A stretch of 64,000 nucleotides of DNA from NCBI GenBank assembly GCA_947470895.1, contig CANIVF010000001.1:1-64000 (forward strand), in the 5' to 3' direction. Under the pieces are notes generated by a model. That model worked only from the letters and a program-made list of their open reading frames with translations, searched no databases and was not told where the DNA came from. Position numbers and translations under genes: made by a program. This document shows, in pieces, positions 36,814 through 45,420 of this stretch; the first letter of the stretch is position 1, and every line of letters starts with the position of its first letter. This DNA is from Bacteroidota bacterium. Lineage in GTDB: Bacteria; Bacteroidota; Bacteroidia; Cytophagales; Cyclobacteriaceae.

Positions 36814-37599
36814 ATGAATCTCGATTTAAGTGGAAAAACAGCCGTGGTGTGTGGTAGCACACAAGGAATAGGAAAGGCCTCAGCCATAGAACTGGCTCTG
36901 CTTGGCGCAAATATAATCCTAGTGGCCCGCAACGAAGAATCATTAAGAAGTACGATCAAAGAGTTGCATGCCGTGGCAGGACAAAAGCACGGCTATGTGG
37001 TTGCCGACTTTAGTCTGCCCTATCAATTGAAGGAAACGATCGAGCGGTTTTTGAACGGCAAAAACGTTCATATCCTGATTAACAATACCGGTGGTCCTCC
37101 TGCCGGGCAGGCCATTGATGCATCACCGGAAGAATTTATTAAAGCTTTTTCAAGCCATCTTATTTGTAATCAAATTATGGTGCAAGCTGTGGTACCTTCC
37201 ATGAAAGAAGCCGGCTATGGAAGAATCATTAACATTATTTCAACTTCAGTGAAAGTGCCTTTGCGAGGACTTGGAGTTTCAAATACCACCCGAGGGGCGG
37301 TAGCGAACTGGGCAAAAACATTGTCGTTTGAATTAGGAGCTTATGGCATAACCGTAAACAATGTGCTACCTGGCACTACGATGACAGGTAGGTTGGATTC
37401 AATCATACGAAACAAGGCTGAGAAAACAGGTAAATCATATGAGGAAGTGAAAAACGAAATGATTGCCGAAGTACCCGCAGGACGGATTTCGGAGCCTCAT
37501 GAAGTGGCTGTTGCAGTAGCTTTTTTGGCAACCCCTGCAGCCGGATATATCAATGGTGTTAACATGCCGGTAGACGGAGGAAGAACAGGAAGTTTATAG
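36814..37599 (+). CDS. SDR-family protein lacking the catalytic Tyr and Lys
   Basis: A 261-residue short-chain dehydrogenase-like protein. CGSTQGIGKA near residues 13–22 is the nucleotide-binding loop, NNTGG near 90 the next motif, and IISTS supplies the catalytic Ser near 143. Where the YxxxK pair should be the sequence is SNTTR (residues 156–160), so both are replaced. A subgroup of FabG-like proteins with the same change is known, and its activity is unclear. It is divergent from the haaO operon with 181 bases between, so it may or may not relate to the kynurenine pathway. Confidence 0.85.
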   Translation: MNLDLSGKTAVVCGSTQGIGKASAIELALLGANIILVARNEESLRSTIKELHAVAGQKHGYVVADFSLPYQLKETIERFLNGKNVHILINNTGGPPAGQAIDASPEEFIKAFSSHLICNQIMVQAVVPSMKEAGYGRIINIISTSVKVPLRGLGVSNTTRGAVANWAKTLSFELGAYGITVNNVLPGTTMTGRLDSIIRNKAEKTGKSYEEVKNEMIAEVPAGRISEPHEVAVAVAFLATPAAGYINGVNMPVDGGRTGSL

Positions 37600-37691
37600 T
37601 ACTGCGCACTGGCACGGATTAGATATACCTGTTTTATGGTATTTTACCTTACAAGGTTTTTAGATTGCTTCACGAAAATTTATAATGGGGT

Positions 37692-39767
37692 ATGAAAGGC
37701 TTAATCACAGCACTGACGTTTCTTGCTTTTTTTTCAAGTCACGCTCAATTACCGATTTTAACCAACGATGATTTCAGCAGTAACCCCAATGGCTGGTGGA
37801 CGGGCAACGGTGAAAATTATTCTATGAAAATAGAAAATGGGAAATATGTGATAACCACCACCGAAAAAGACCATGGCCGCTACATCACCATTACTCCTCA
37901 CTTTGATAAAAAAAAGGATTTCAGTCTGGAAGCTACCTTTCGGCAACAATCGGGCAGTGTTAATAATGGGTTTGGCATTCTGTGGGGCGATGATGGCGAT
38001 GGCAAGTACCAGGAGTTTTTGGCCACCACCAATGGATACTATAAAATCAAAAGCCCTGAAACAGATAGTAAGATTAATAAATGGGTGGGGTATAAATACG
38101 TTAATCCTATGGGGCAGGTCAACGTGCTGAGAGTAGAGCAGCGCAAATCAAAATGCTATTTTTATATTAATGACAAGCAGGTGGAGGTTATTGATGCGTT
38201 ACCAACTTATGGTTCGCGCATCGGGTTGATTACGTATACGGATATGATCTTAGAGATTGACAATGTCAAATTCCGACATGATGTAAAAATTAACTTACCA
38301 CTAACGTTAACGAAAGGCTTTATTAAAGAAAATCTTGGTGCGCAGATCAATACTGCGTATGACGACTTATCGCCTATCGTTTCGGCAGACGGACGCACGA
38401 TTTTCTATGGCATAGAATATGCGCCAGAAAATACTGGAGGAAAAGAAGATGGAGAAGATGTGTGGATGACGACCACAACCGATGGAAAGACATGGTCAAA
38501 AAAAACTAATATGGGTAGTCCTGTCAATGACGCTTCCGTCAACAATCTGGCCGCAGTCAGCGCAGATAATAATATGTTACTTTTTTGTAGGAACGAAGGC
38601 TTTCAGCTAAGAAGACGCACTCAGAGTGGTTGGTCGGAGCCAGAATTTTTAAATGTAAAATTTAATAACGAAGCGGACCATATGGAAGGGAATATGTCGG
38701 CTGATGGCAAAGCGATTTTGTTTACTTCTAAGTTGAAAGAAGATTTGTTTTATAAGGAAGGTGGAGATATCAGGGATATTTATGTAACCGTTCAGGATAA
38801 TAATGGTAAGTGGTCAGATGTGATTAATCTGGGCAAACAGATCAATACCGAAGGTGACGAAATTTCTCCTTTTCTCGCTGCAGACGGGCGCACACTTTAC
38901 TTTGCAACGAACTCAAGGCCTGGCTATGGCAGTTATGATGTTTTTATGAGCAAGCGAATTGGCGATGGCTGGACAAACTGGACAGAGCCCGTCAACTTAG
39001 GGCCGGAAATAAATGGTACTCACTTCGATGCGTACTATACTTTGCCAGCTTCGGCAGATTACGCGTATATGGTTAGCAATGTTAATTCATTCGGCAAGAC
39101 CGATATCATTCGTGTAAAATTACCCGAGGCGATAAAGCCCGAACCGGTTGTTATGTTGCTGGGTCGAACGTTGAATGCAAAAACAAAAATTCCGGTAAGT
39201 GCTGATATTTTATTCGAAGATCTGCTGGAGCATAAGGAAGTGGGCGAAGCTATTTCAGATCCTAAAACAGGATCATATCGCATTACTTTGGCACATGGAA
39301 AAAATTATGGTATTCGTGCCGTGGCAGAAGGATTTCTTTCTGTGAATGAAAATCTCGAGCTCATGTCGATCACAAAATATGCAGAGATTGAAAAAGATTT
39401 ATTCTTAGTGCCCATCGAAGTGGGAGAAACGATGCAGTTGAACAACGTTTTTTTTGAACAAGGTAAACCAATTTTAAAATCACAATCCTTCCCGGAGTTA
39501 GATCGCTTAGTTGAAATCATGGTTGAAAATCCATCTATCAAAATTGAGTTGGGTGGGCACACCGATAATGTAGGTAACAAAGATGCATTATTGAAATTAT
39601 CTCAGGATCGTGTTCTTGCGGTGAAAGCATACCTGGAGAAAAAGGGAATCAAAAAAGATCGTGTTGAAGGTAAAGGTTATGGATACACACAGTCCATCGC
39701 ACCAAACACTAACGAAGCAGACCGCCAACGAAACCGAAGGGTGGAGTTTAAGATTACGAAGAAGTAA
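37692..39767 (+). CDS. OmpA-family protein with N-terminal lectin-like and PD40 propeller domains
   Basis: A 691-residue exported protein. A signal peptide ends near residue 18 (…FFSSHAQ). Residues ~25–200 look like a LamG/glycanase-like sandwich (DDFSSNPNGWW…, GILWGDDGDGKYQEF…, IGLITYTDMILEIDNVKF). Residues ~215–480 contain PD40-type propeller strands (LSPIVSADGRTIFYG, ISPFLAADGRTLYFATNS, NLGPEINGTHFDAYYTLP). A carboxypeptidase-regulatory-like unit follows (LNAKTKIPVSADILFED), and the end is an OmpA domain (NNVFFEQGKPIL… IELGGHTDNVGN… NRRVEF) that binds peptidoglycan. It probably links the cell wall to the outer membrane; PorE of the type IX system shares the PD40–OmpA order, but this is not clearly PorE. 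Confidence 0.85.
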   Translation: MKGLITALTFLAFFSSHAQLPILTNDDFSSNPNGWWTGNGENYSMKIENGKYVITTTEKDHGRYITITPHFDKKKDFSLEATFRQQSGSVNNGFGILWGDDGDGKYQEFLATTNGYYKIKSPETDSKINKWVGYKYVNPMGQVNVLRVEQRKSKCYFYINDKQVEVIDALPTYGSRIGLITYTDMILEIDNVKFRHDVKINLPLTLTKGFIKENLGAQINTAYDDLSPIVSADGRTIFYGIEYAPENTGGKEDGEDVWMTTTTDGKTWSKKTNMGSPVNDASVNNLAAVSADNNMLLFCRNEGFQLRRRTQSGWSEPEFLNVKFNNEADHMEGNMSADGKAILFTSKLKEDLFYKEGGDIRDIYVTVQDNNGKWSDVINLGKQINTEGDEISPFLAADGRTLYFATNSRPGYGSYDVFMSKRIGDGWTNWTEPVNLGPEINGTHFDAYYTLPASADYAYMVSNVNSFGKTDIIRVKLPEAIKPEPVVMLLGRTLNAKTKIPVSADILFEDLLEHKEVGEAISDPKTGSYRITLAHGKNYGIRAVAEGFLSVNENLELMSITKYAEIEKDLFLVPIEVGETMQLNNVFFEQGKPILKSQSFPELDRLVEIMVENPSIKIELGGHTDNVGNKDALLKLSQDRVLAVKAYLEKKGIKKDRVEGKGYGYTQSIAPNTNEADRQRNRRVEFKITKK

Positions 39768-39774
39768 TTCATAA

Positions 39775-39812
39775 CAATTCATTTTGGTAACTTACCCCAG
39801 AATTCATTTTGG
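39775..39812 (+). repeat. Two copies of AATTCATTTTGG before the dehydrogenase
   Basis: Direct repeats at 39775–39786 (CAATTCATTTTGG on its left side) and 39801–39812 flank a 14-base spacer. The copies could act as TTG and TCATTTTG halves of a -33/-7 promoter with a 17-base gap, ending two bases before the ATG at 39814. The -7 half has one mismatch. Confidence 0.4.
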
Positions 39813-39813
39813 C

Positions 39814-41256
39814 ATGGAGAAACTATATAATTTCATTGATGGCAAACTGGTTGAGCCGGGTAAGTCCAATTATCTTCCCAATATCAATCCTGCCGAAGGA
39901 GTTGCGTATAATTTAGTTCCGGATTCTGACGCTCAGGATGTAGCAGAAGCAGTGAAGGCTGCCAGATTCGCTTTTGCATCTTGGTCTGCCATGCCACTGG
40001 ATCAACGCGCAGCAATCTTGAGTAAAATAGCGGATCTTATCGATCGTGATTTAGATCAACTTGCTTTAGCAGAAAGTATTGATCAAGGCAAACCCTTTAA
40101 GTTGGCAAAGTCAATGGATATACCTCGGGCTTCCGCTAACATGCGATTTTATGCTACCGCATCGATGCATTTCGCCTCCGAATCGCACCATATGGAAGGT
40201 GAAGCAGTCAATTATACAACGCGCACCCCAATTGGTGTTGCCGGTTGTATATCACCTTGGAATTTGCCCTTGTACTTATTTACCTGGAAGATTGCTCCCG
40301 CATTAGCGGCCGGTTGTACAGTGGTGGCTAAGCCATCTGAGCTTACACCCATGACGGCCTTTTTGTTTTCAAAACTTTGTATCGAGGCGGGCTTGCCTAA
40401 TGGTGTTTTAAATATTGTTCATGGACTTGGCCATAAAGTGGGTCAGGCCATAGTAGAGCATCCCGATGTATTGGTTATTTCATTTACCGGTGGCACGGTT
40501 ACGGGAAAAACAATTGCCGCCACCGCTGCCCCCATGTTCAAAAAATTATCGTTAGAACTAGGCGGAAAAAATCCCAATATCATTTTTGCTGATTGTGATT
40601 TTGAACAAGCGTTAAACACATCCATCCAATCTTCCTTTTCAAATCAGGGAGAAATTTGTCTGTGTGGCTCGCGTATTTTGGTGGAACGAAGTATCTATGA
40701 AAAGTTTGTGGATGAGTTTGTCAAGAGAACAAAGGAATTAGTAGTAGGTGATCCTCTGGAAGACAAGACTCGCGTTGGCGCATTGGTTTCAGAAGCGCAC
40801 ATGAAAAAGGTGTTGTCTTACATTGATCTCGCAAAAACAGAGGGAGGAAAAATTTTGTGTGGTGGAAAGCGCATCACTATGTCAGGACGATGTGAGCAGG
40901 GATATTTTGTTGAGCCAACGGTGATTATTGATCTCGATCAATATTGCCGCACTAATCAGGAAGAAATTTTTGGCCCGGTAGTTACGATCATGCCATTCGA
41001 TAAAGAAGAAGAGGCGATTGCGTATGCAAATTCTAATGCATACGGATTAAGTGCAACCATCTGGACAGAAAATCTAAAACGAGCACATCGTGTTTCACAT
41101 CAGGTGAAGAGTGGAATCATCTGGGTAAACTGTTGGTTGCTTCGCGATTTACGCACACCTTTTGGTGGAATGAAACAATCTGGTGTTGGCCGCGAAGGAG
41201 GATGGGAAGCCATCCGGTTCTTTACTGAGACTAAGAATGTTTGTATAAAATTTTAA
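39814..41256 (+). CDS. Aldehyde dehydrogenase, likely 2-aminomuconate-semialdehyde type
   Basis: A 480-residue NAD-dependent aldehyde dehydrogenase, counting from the ATG at 39814; the upstream TTG falls in a possible promoter. ISPWNLPLYLFTWK (Asn150), LELGGKNPNIIFAD (Glu248) and NQGEICLCGSR (catalytic Cys282) are all present. The GEICLCGSR form is typical of 2-hydroxymuconate and 2-aminomuconate semialdehyde dehydrogenases. With kmo, kynU and haaO close by, oxidation of 2-aminomuconate semialdehyde in tryptophan breakdown is likely. The decarboxylase that would feed it is not in this window. Confidence 0.87.
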   Translation: MEKLYNFIDGKLVEPGKSNYLPNINPAEGVAYNLVPDSDAQDVAEAVKAARFAFASWSAMPLDQRAAILSKIADLIDRDLDQLALAESIDQGKPFKLAKSMDIPRASANMRFYATASMHFASESHHMEGEAVNYTTRTPIGVAGCISPWNLPLYLFTWKIAPALAAGCTVVAKPSELTPMTAFLFSKLCIEAGLPNGVLNIVHGLGHKVGQAIVEHPDVLVISFTGGTVTGKTIAATAAPMFKKLSLELGGKNPNIIFADCDFEQALNTSIQSSFSNQGEICLCGSRILVERSIYEKFVDEFVKRTKELVVGDPLEDKTRVGALVSEAHMKKVLSYIDLAKTEGGKILCGGKRITMSGRCEQGYFVEPTVIIDLDQYCRTNQEEIFGPVVTIMPFDKEEEAIAYANSNAYGLSATIWTENLKRAHRVSHQVKSGIIWVNCWLLRDLRTPFGGMKQSGVGREGGWEAIRFFTETKNVCIKF

Positions 41257-41379
41257 GAAATAGTAGTCAAGCAACAGCGTGATAAGCAAAGGGAATTACA
41301 TCTATTACTTGTGACCTTCGACCAATGATGTGTTTTGCATCTTCGCTTGTAATTATGTTATTGCATTAGGATAATTACA

Positions 41380-42045
41380 ATGAGTTTCTTTGATATCAAT
41401 CACATTTTCTTCACGGTGCTGGGTTACTCAATGAGCTACCTGGAGTTTTTTGCAGTGATCTTTGGACTCATAGCCGTGGCGCTTTCGGCAATAGCCAATA
41501 TCTGGAGTTGGCCCATCGGCATTGTTAACGTGATTCTTTCTACCTTCTTCTATTATCAGATTCAACTTTACCCGGATATGTTCTTGATGATATTCTTCTT
41601 TGTCACCAATCTACTAGGCTGGTGGCGTTGGGCTAATCCAAAGCCGGAAGAGGAAGACAAAAAAAGGGAATTGAGAGTAAGTTTTATGGACAGAAAAAGA
41701 TTCGTCTTTTTACTGCTTGCGGGCTTTTTGGTTACTTATCTGATGGGAACACTTGCCGCCAACTTACATGAGTGGTTTCCATACTTATTTAATTTACCCA
41801 GTGCCTATCCGTTCATTGATTCATTCATTTTAGTTATGAGTGTGATCACTACATTTTTAATGGTTCAAAAGAAAATTGAATGTTGGATTATTTGGATTAT
41901 CGTAGATGTAGTAGCTACTTATCTGTATTTTTTAAAAGGAGCCAAATTCTTTGGACTGGAATATCTTGTGTTTACACTAATTGCCATTTTTGCTTTTTGG
42001 AAATGGATCAGAGAATATAAAGGCTACCATTCAAAAGCAGCATGA
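41380..42045 (+). CDS. pnuC: Nicotinamide riboside transporter PnuC
   Basis: A 221-residue membrane protein with about seven hydrophobic segments (YLEFFAVIFGLIAVALSAIA onward). IWSWPIGIVNVILSTFFYYQ and NLLGWWRWANP near residues 45–90 carry the Trp-rich motifs of PnuC carriers, with a second half from RFVFLLLAGFLV. It admits nicotinamide riboside by facilitated diffusion. Its TGA overlaps the ATG of nadR by four bases, which fixes the substrate as nicotinamide riboside rather than thiamine. No riboswitch-like element is evident upstream. Confidence 0.93.
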   Translation: MSFFDINHIFFTVLGYSMSYLEFFAVIFGLIAVALSAIANIWSWPIGIVNVILSTFFYYQIQLYPDMFLMIFFFVTNLLGWWRWANPKPEEEDKKRELRVSFMDRKRFVFLLLAGFLVTYLMGTLAANLHEWFPYLFNLPSAYPFIDSFILVMSVITTFLMVQKKIECWIIWIIVDVVATYLYFLKGAKFFGLEYLVFTLIAIFAFWKWIREYKGYHSKAA

Positions 42046-43010
42046 AGCGAGGTTTAGTCATTGGCAAATTTATGCCTGTACATGAAGGGCACATGGCATT
42101 AATTAGATTTGCGTCTACCCGGTGCGATGAACTGATTGTTTCAATGAGCTATACCGGCCTTGATCCTATTCCTTTTCATCTTAGATTTTCCTGGCTTAAG
42201 GAAATAACTAACGATGATTCTAAAATAAAACCGGAATTAATTAAGGACGATTTTGATGATGAATCTCTTCCGTGGCCGGAGCGAATAAAAATTTGGGCTT
42301 GCTTTTTAGAGAAGTGTTACGGTGTTGTTCATGTTATTGTTAGTTCAGAAGAGTATGGCCCGATGCTGGCAGCCCACATGGGTGTAGCACACATTACTTT
42401 CGATTCAAAAAGGACCAGAGTTTCTGTATCAGCATCAATGATTCGACAACAGCCATTTTCAAATTGGAAATTTATTCCACCTATCGTGAGACCTTATTTT
42501 GTAAAGAAGATCTGCCTTTATGGTCCGGAGAGTACAGGTAAATCGATGATGTCTCGTTATTTGGCTGAACTATTTCAAACGGAATATGTGCCTGAGGTGG
42601 CACGCGAAATCATTAACTCAAACGACTTCACAACTGATGATATCATTAAAATAGGTCAGGCGCAAACAGAACGAATATTGGAGAAAGCAAAAACCGCCAA
42701 TAAAATTTTGTTTTGCGATACCGATTTGATCACCACGCAAATTTACTGCAGATACTATTTAGGGGAAGTACCTCCAATGTTACAGGAGTTGGAAAAGCAA
42801 ATTACCTATGATCAATACTTCTTGTTCGATATTGATGTGCCGTGGGTGGCTGATGGTTTGAGGGACTTAAGTAATAGTCGACAGTCTATGTTTGATTTAT
42901 TCAAAAGCGAATTGGAGATCAGGCATATACCTTACTTACTTGTGAAGGGAGATTATGAGGAGCGGGAACAATTTATGAGAGGAGAAATTGAAAAAATGAT
43001 TCATGATTGA
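42042..43010 (+). CDS. nadR: Bifunctional NMN adenylyltransferase / ribosylnicotinamide kinase
   Basis: A 322-residue two-domain protein. GLVIGKFMPVHEGHMALI is the nucleotidyltransferase HxGH motif at the N terminus, with RVSVSASMIRQQPF closing the first domain near residue 140. ICLYGPESTGKSMMSRYLAE near 163 is the Walker A of the kinase domain. It phosphorylates imported nicotinamide riboside and adenylates NMN to NAD. The helix-turn-helix repressor domain of E. coli NadR is missing, as in most other bacteria. Coupled to pnuC by a four-base overlap. Confidence 0.93.
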   Translation: MKRGLVIGKFMPVHEGHMALIRFASTRCDELIVSMSYTGLDPIPFHLRFSWLKEITNDDSKIKPELIKDDFDDESLPWPERIKIWACFLEKCYGVVHVIVSSEEYGPMLAAHMGVAHITFDSKRTRVSVSASMIRQQPFSNWKFIPPIVRPYFVKKICLYGPESTGKSMMSRYLAELFQTEYVPEVAREIINSNDFTTDDIIKIGQAQTERILEKAKTANKILFCDTDLITTQIYCRYYLGEVPPMLQELEKQITYDQYFLFDIDVPWVADGLRDLSNSRQSMFDLFKSELEIRHIPYLLVKGDYEEREQFMRGEIEKMIHD

Positions 43011-43070
43011 GTGCGGTTTTTAGAAAGAAAATTTACCGAAATATATTTGTCTTTAACTATTCATCAAGGT

Positions 43071-44297
43071 ATGGTAATCAGGAAATGGATACAGCGAAAA
43101 TTTATCATTCAGACAAGTTTAATTATAATCTTTACCCTATCGATACTAATTGTTCAGGCTCAATCACTTCCGGATGCATTTACCTTCTTTTCTGGAGAGA
43201 AAGTAAAGACAAAGAGTGATTGGTATACGAAGCGCCAACCAGGAATTATTCGCTTTTTTGAAAGAGAAGTGTATGGTGAAATTCCATCAGTCGTGAACTA
43301 CACATTTCATTATCAACTTCTCGAAGAAGAAACTAAAATTTTGGGAGGCAAAGCATATCGCAAGCAGGTACGTATGTTTATCATAAATAGTTGTAAGGAT
43401 TCGATTTCGGTTGATTTGCTAACGTACTATCCGGTCATCGCTAAAAAAGTACCCGTTCCTGTTTTCACGCTATTGAATTACGGCAATCATACTTTGTCCC
43501 AAGATACACTGATTCAACTTTCGGTGAGCAAACTTTATAAGGTTGAGCAAAGTCGCGCATCGTATGGGAGAAGATTTCCAATTGAAGCAATCATGGACAG
43601 TGGTTGTGGTGTGATCACCGCTTGTTATGAGGATTTTATACCGGACAACGATTCTCTTTTCAGAAAAACAATTCAAAATTTTTATGGAATTACTCCGGAG
43701 GCATCAGGAGCAATTTCTATATGGGCATGGGCATATTCAAGAATGGTGGATTACGCATTAAAGCAAAATGTTTTTGATCTGAAAAAAGTGTCAGTACTAG
43801 GGCATTCGCGCACAGGTAAAGCTGCGCTATGGGCTGCAGCAAATGATAGTCGGATTAAGTATGCCTTCATCAATGAATCAGGAAATACTGGTGCGAAACT
43901 GAACTTTCATTACAATTCGAAAGCGGAGAGTATAGCAAAAATTAATACGAGCTTTCCTCATTGGTTCCCCGTCAACTATGAAAGGTATAATTACATGGAT
44001 AGCCTTCGCTCTCTTCCTTTCGACCAGCATTGGTTGATCGCAAGCATTGCCCCACGATCAGTTTATGTGGCTGATGCAAACCAAGATTATTGGTCTGATC
44101 CGGAAGGTGAATACTTATCCTTAAAAGAAGCCGAAAGGGTTTATCAGTTTCTTGGCTTAAATTCGCAGTTACCTTCGTCAATGCCCCAAGTGGGTGACCC
44201 AGCCACAAAGGGTGTTTGTGGTTATCATATTCGGGAAGGCTCTCACGATTTACTTCTCGAAGATTGGATTCATTTTATGAAGTTCATCAAACAATGA
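43071..44297 (+). CDS. CE15-like glucuronoyl esterase or related exported esterase
   Basis: A 408-residue exported protein; I use the ATG at 43071 (MVIRKWIQRKFIIQTSLIII…), not the earlier GTG. A signal peptide ends near VQAQ. RQPGIIRFFEREVYGEIPS opens the CE15 fold, VSVLGHSRTGKAALWAAAND holds the nucleophile Ser, FPHWFPVNYERYN and LPFDQHWLIASIAPRSVYVA are family blocks, and YHIREGSHDLLLEDW supplies the His. CE15 enzymes split ester bonds between lignin alcohols and glucuronic acid on xylan; bacterial relatives are broader. It stands alone after nadR, close enough for read-through. Confidence 0.85.
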   Translation: MVIRKWIQRKFIIQTSLIIIFTLSILIVQAQSLPDAFTFFSGEKVKTKSDWYTKRQPGIIRFFEREVYGEIPSVVNYTFHYQLLEEETKILGGKAYRKQVRMFIINSCKDSISVDLLTYYPVIAKKVPVPVFTLLNYGNHTLSQDTLIQLSVSKLYKVEQSRASYGRRFPIEAIMDSGCGVITACYEDFIPDNDSLFRKTIQNFYGITPEASGAISIWAWAYSRMVDYALKQNVFDLKKVSVLGHSRTGKAALWAAANDSRIKYAFINESGNTGAKLNFHYNSKAESIAKINTSFPHWFPVNYERYNYMDSLRSLPFDQHWLIASIAPRSVYVADANQDYWSDPEGEYLSLKEAERVYQFLGLNSQLPSSMPQVGDPATKGVCGYHIREGSHDLLLEDWIHFMKFIKQ

Positions 44298-44354
44298 AAA
44301 CTCTTTTATTAAGAGGGTATTGCTACTGATGCAACTGGATAATCGACTCCTCCA

Positions 44355-45344
44355 TTAATTTGAGCCTGGAGAAAATGAAGAAATGAAGTCTTCAATAATC
44401 GCATCACGATTAAAATTTTCCCAAATCTTGATTGTACGCGAATTGTTTGGTTGATCAATCCATGTGTTATTAATTAGTATTGGAGCAGGAATTTTTTTCA
44501 CGTGTGCCCAACTTTCATTTTTTACAATAACCACAGCAGCCATGTCAAATAAAGCACGACCATGCGAGTCGTCATGATAGTCGATGTATTCAAATAAACT
44601 TACGGAGTAATCTCCAAAGCAATAAAACTCACCGCCATGCCTGCCGGCTACCGGTGTTTTGATATGAGGTCCTAATCCCGGCATCACCTTGTTAATTTCT
44701 TTTTTTGTCATGCTAACCGCACCGGTGCCACTCGGTTTTCCATAGCGTAGGGTCACCACTTCAAAATCGATAGCGCTGTTAAGCAGATAATTCATAGCCA
44801 CAGTATCATTATCTTGATTATGTTCTCCGGGTTCAGGATAATTTGATCCTAGCCACACGAGTCTTACACGTTCAGCAAAGGAAGAATCTTTTGCCACCGC
44901 GAGTGCTGCCGTTGTCAATTTTCCTACCGCTAAGATTACTAACTTATCTTCCGATGGTTTGCGCGCTTGTTCGATCAGGAGATCAACTGCTTCTTTTCCA
45001 TCATAGGTTGCTGAATCAATCCTAGGATAAATATCACGAAAGGAGAGAACAGCACCTTTTAATACGGCAAATGTGTCGGCAGCGCATAGTTGAAGAACCC
45101 GTTTTGCTTCCTCATATTGTTTGTGGATGTTACCACCACTGGATGTTGTATTTATGGTAATGCCGTCAATTTTAAAAGTGGATTGATTGAATAATAAATA
45201 AGCTAAGGCATGTTGATCATCCAATTCGTTATTGGTGTCGGTGTCAAAGATGACATGAATTTTCTTATCCGGTTTAACTTCTTTGGTCTGACAACTCATA
45301 CTCAAGCACAACATGATTATCGATGGAGAGATCTTTAATTTCAT
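44355..45344 (-). CDS. Nucleoside hydrolase-like lipoprotein
   Basis: A 329-residue protein with a lipoprotein signal (IIMLCLSMSC, lipidated Cys18). IFDTDTNNELDDQHALAYLL near residue 33 holds the Asp cluster (Asp34, Asp36, Asp42, Asp43) of nucleoside hydrolases, but with two more residues than the usual DTDPGxDD, as in a divergent branch. The C-terminal DYHDDSHGRALFDMAAVVIV gives the catalytic His and Asp. Expected action is removal of a base from a ribonucleoside in the periplasm, giving ribose. It is last in the sugar operon, 76 bases after the transporter gene. Confidence 0.85.
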   Translation of the reverse strand: MKLKISPSIIMLCLSMSCQTKEVKPDKKIHVIFDTDTNNELDDQHALAYLLFNQSTFKIDGITINTTSSGGNIHKQYEEAKRVLQLCAADTFAVLKGAVLSFRDIYPRIDSATYDGKEAVDLLIEQARKPSEDKLVILAVGKLTTAALAVAKDSSFAERVRLVWLGSNYPEPGEHNQDNDTVAMNYLLNSAIDFEVVTLRYGKPSGTGAVSMTKKEINKVMPGLGPHIKTPVAGRHGGEFYCFGDYSVSLFEYIDYHDDSHGRALFDMAAVVIVKNESWAHVKKIPAPILINNTWIDQPNNSRTIKIWENFNRDAIIEDFISSFSPGSN

Positions 45345-45420
45345 GCATAAGTTCTTTTAGTGTGAATGAGAATCTTTATACGATAATGACGAATACTGAA
45401 ATTCAGTGATGGTTTTCAAT

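Noticed and set aside
43011-43070. GTG start one base after nadR for the esterase gene
   Set aside because: It would put 20 charged residues ahead of the signal peptide; the ATG at 43071 gives a normal exported N terminus.
44298-44354. CTCTTTTATTAAGAG as a terminator between converging genes
   Set aside because: Five-base AT-rich stem with no T-tract; too weak to call.
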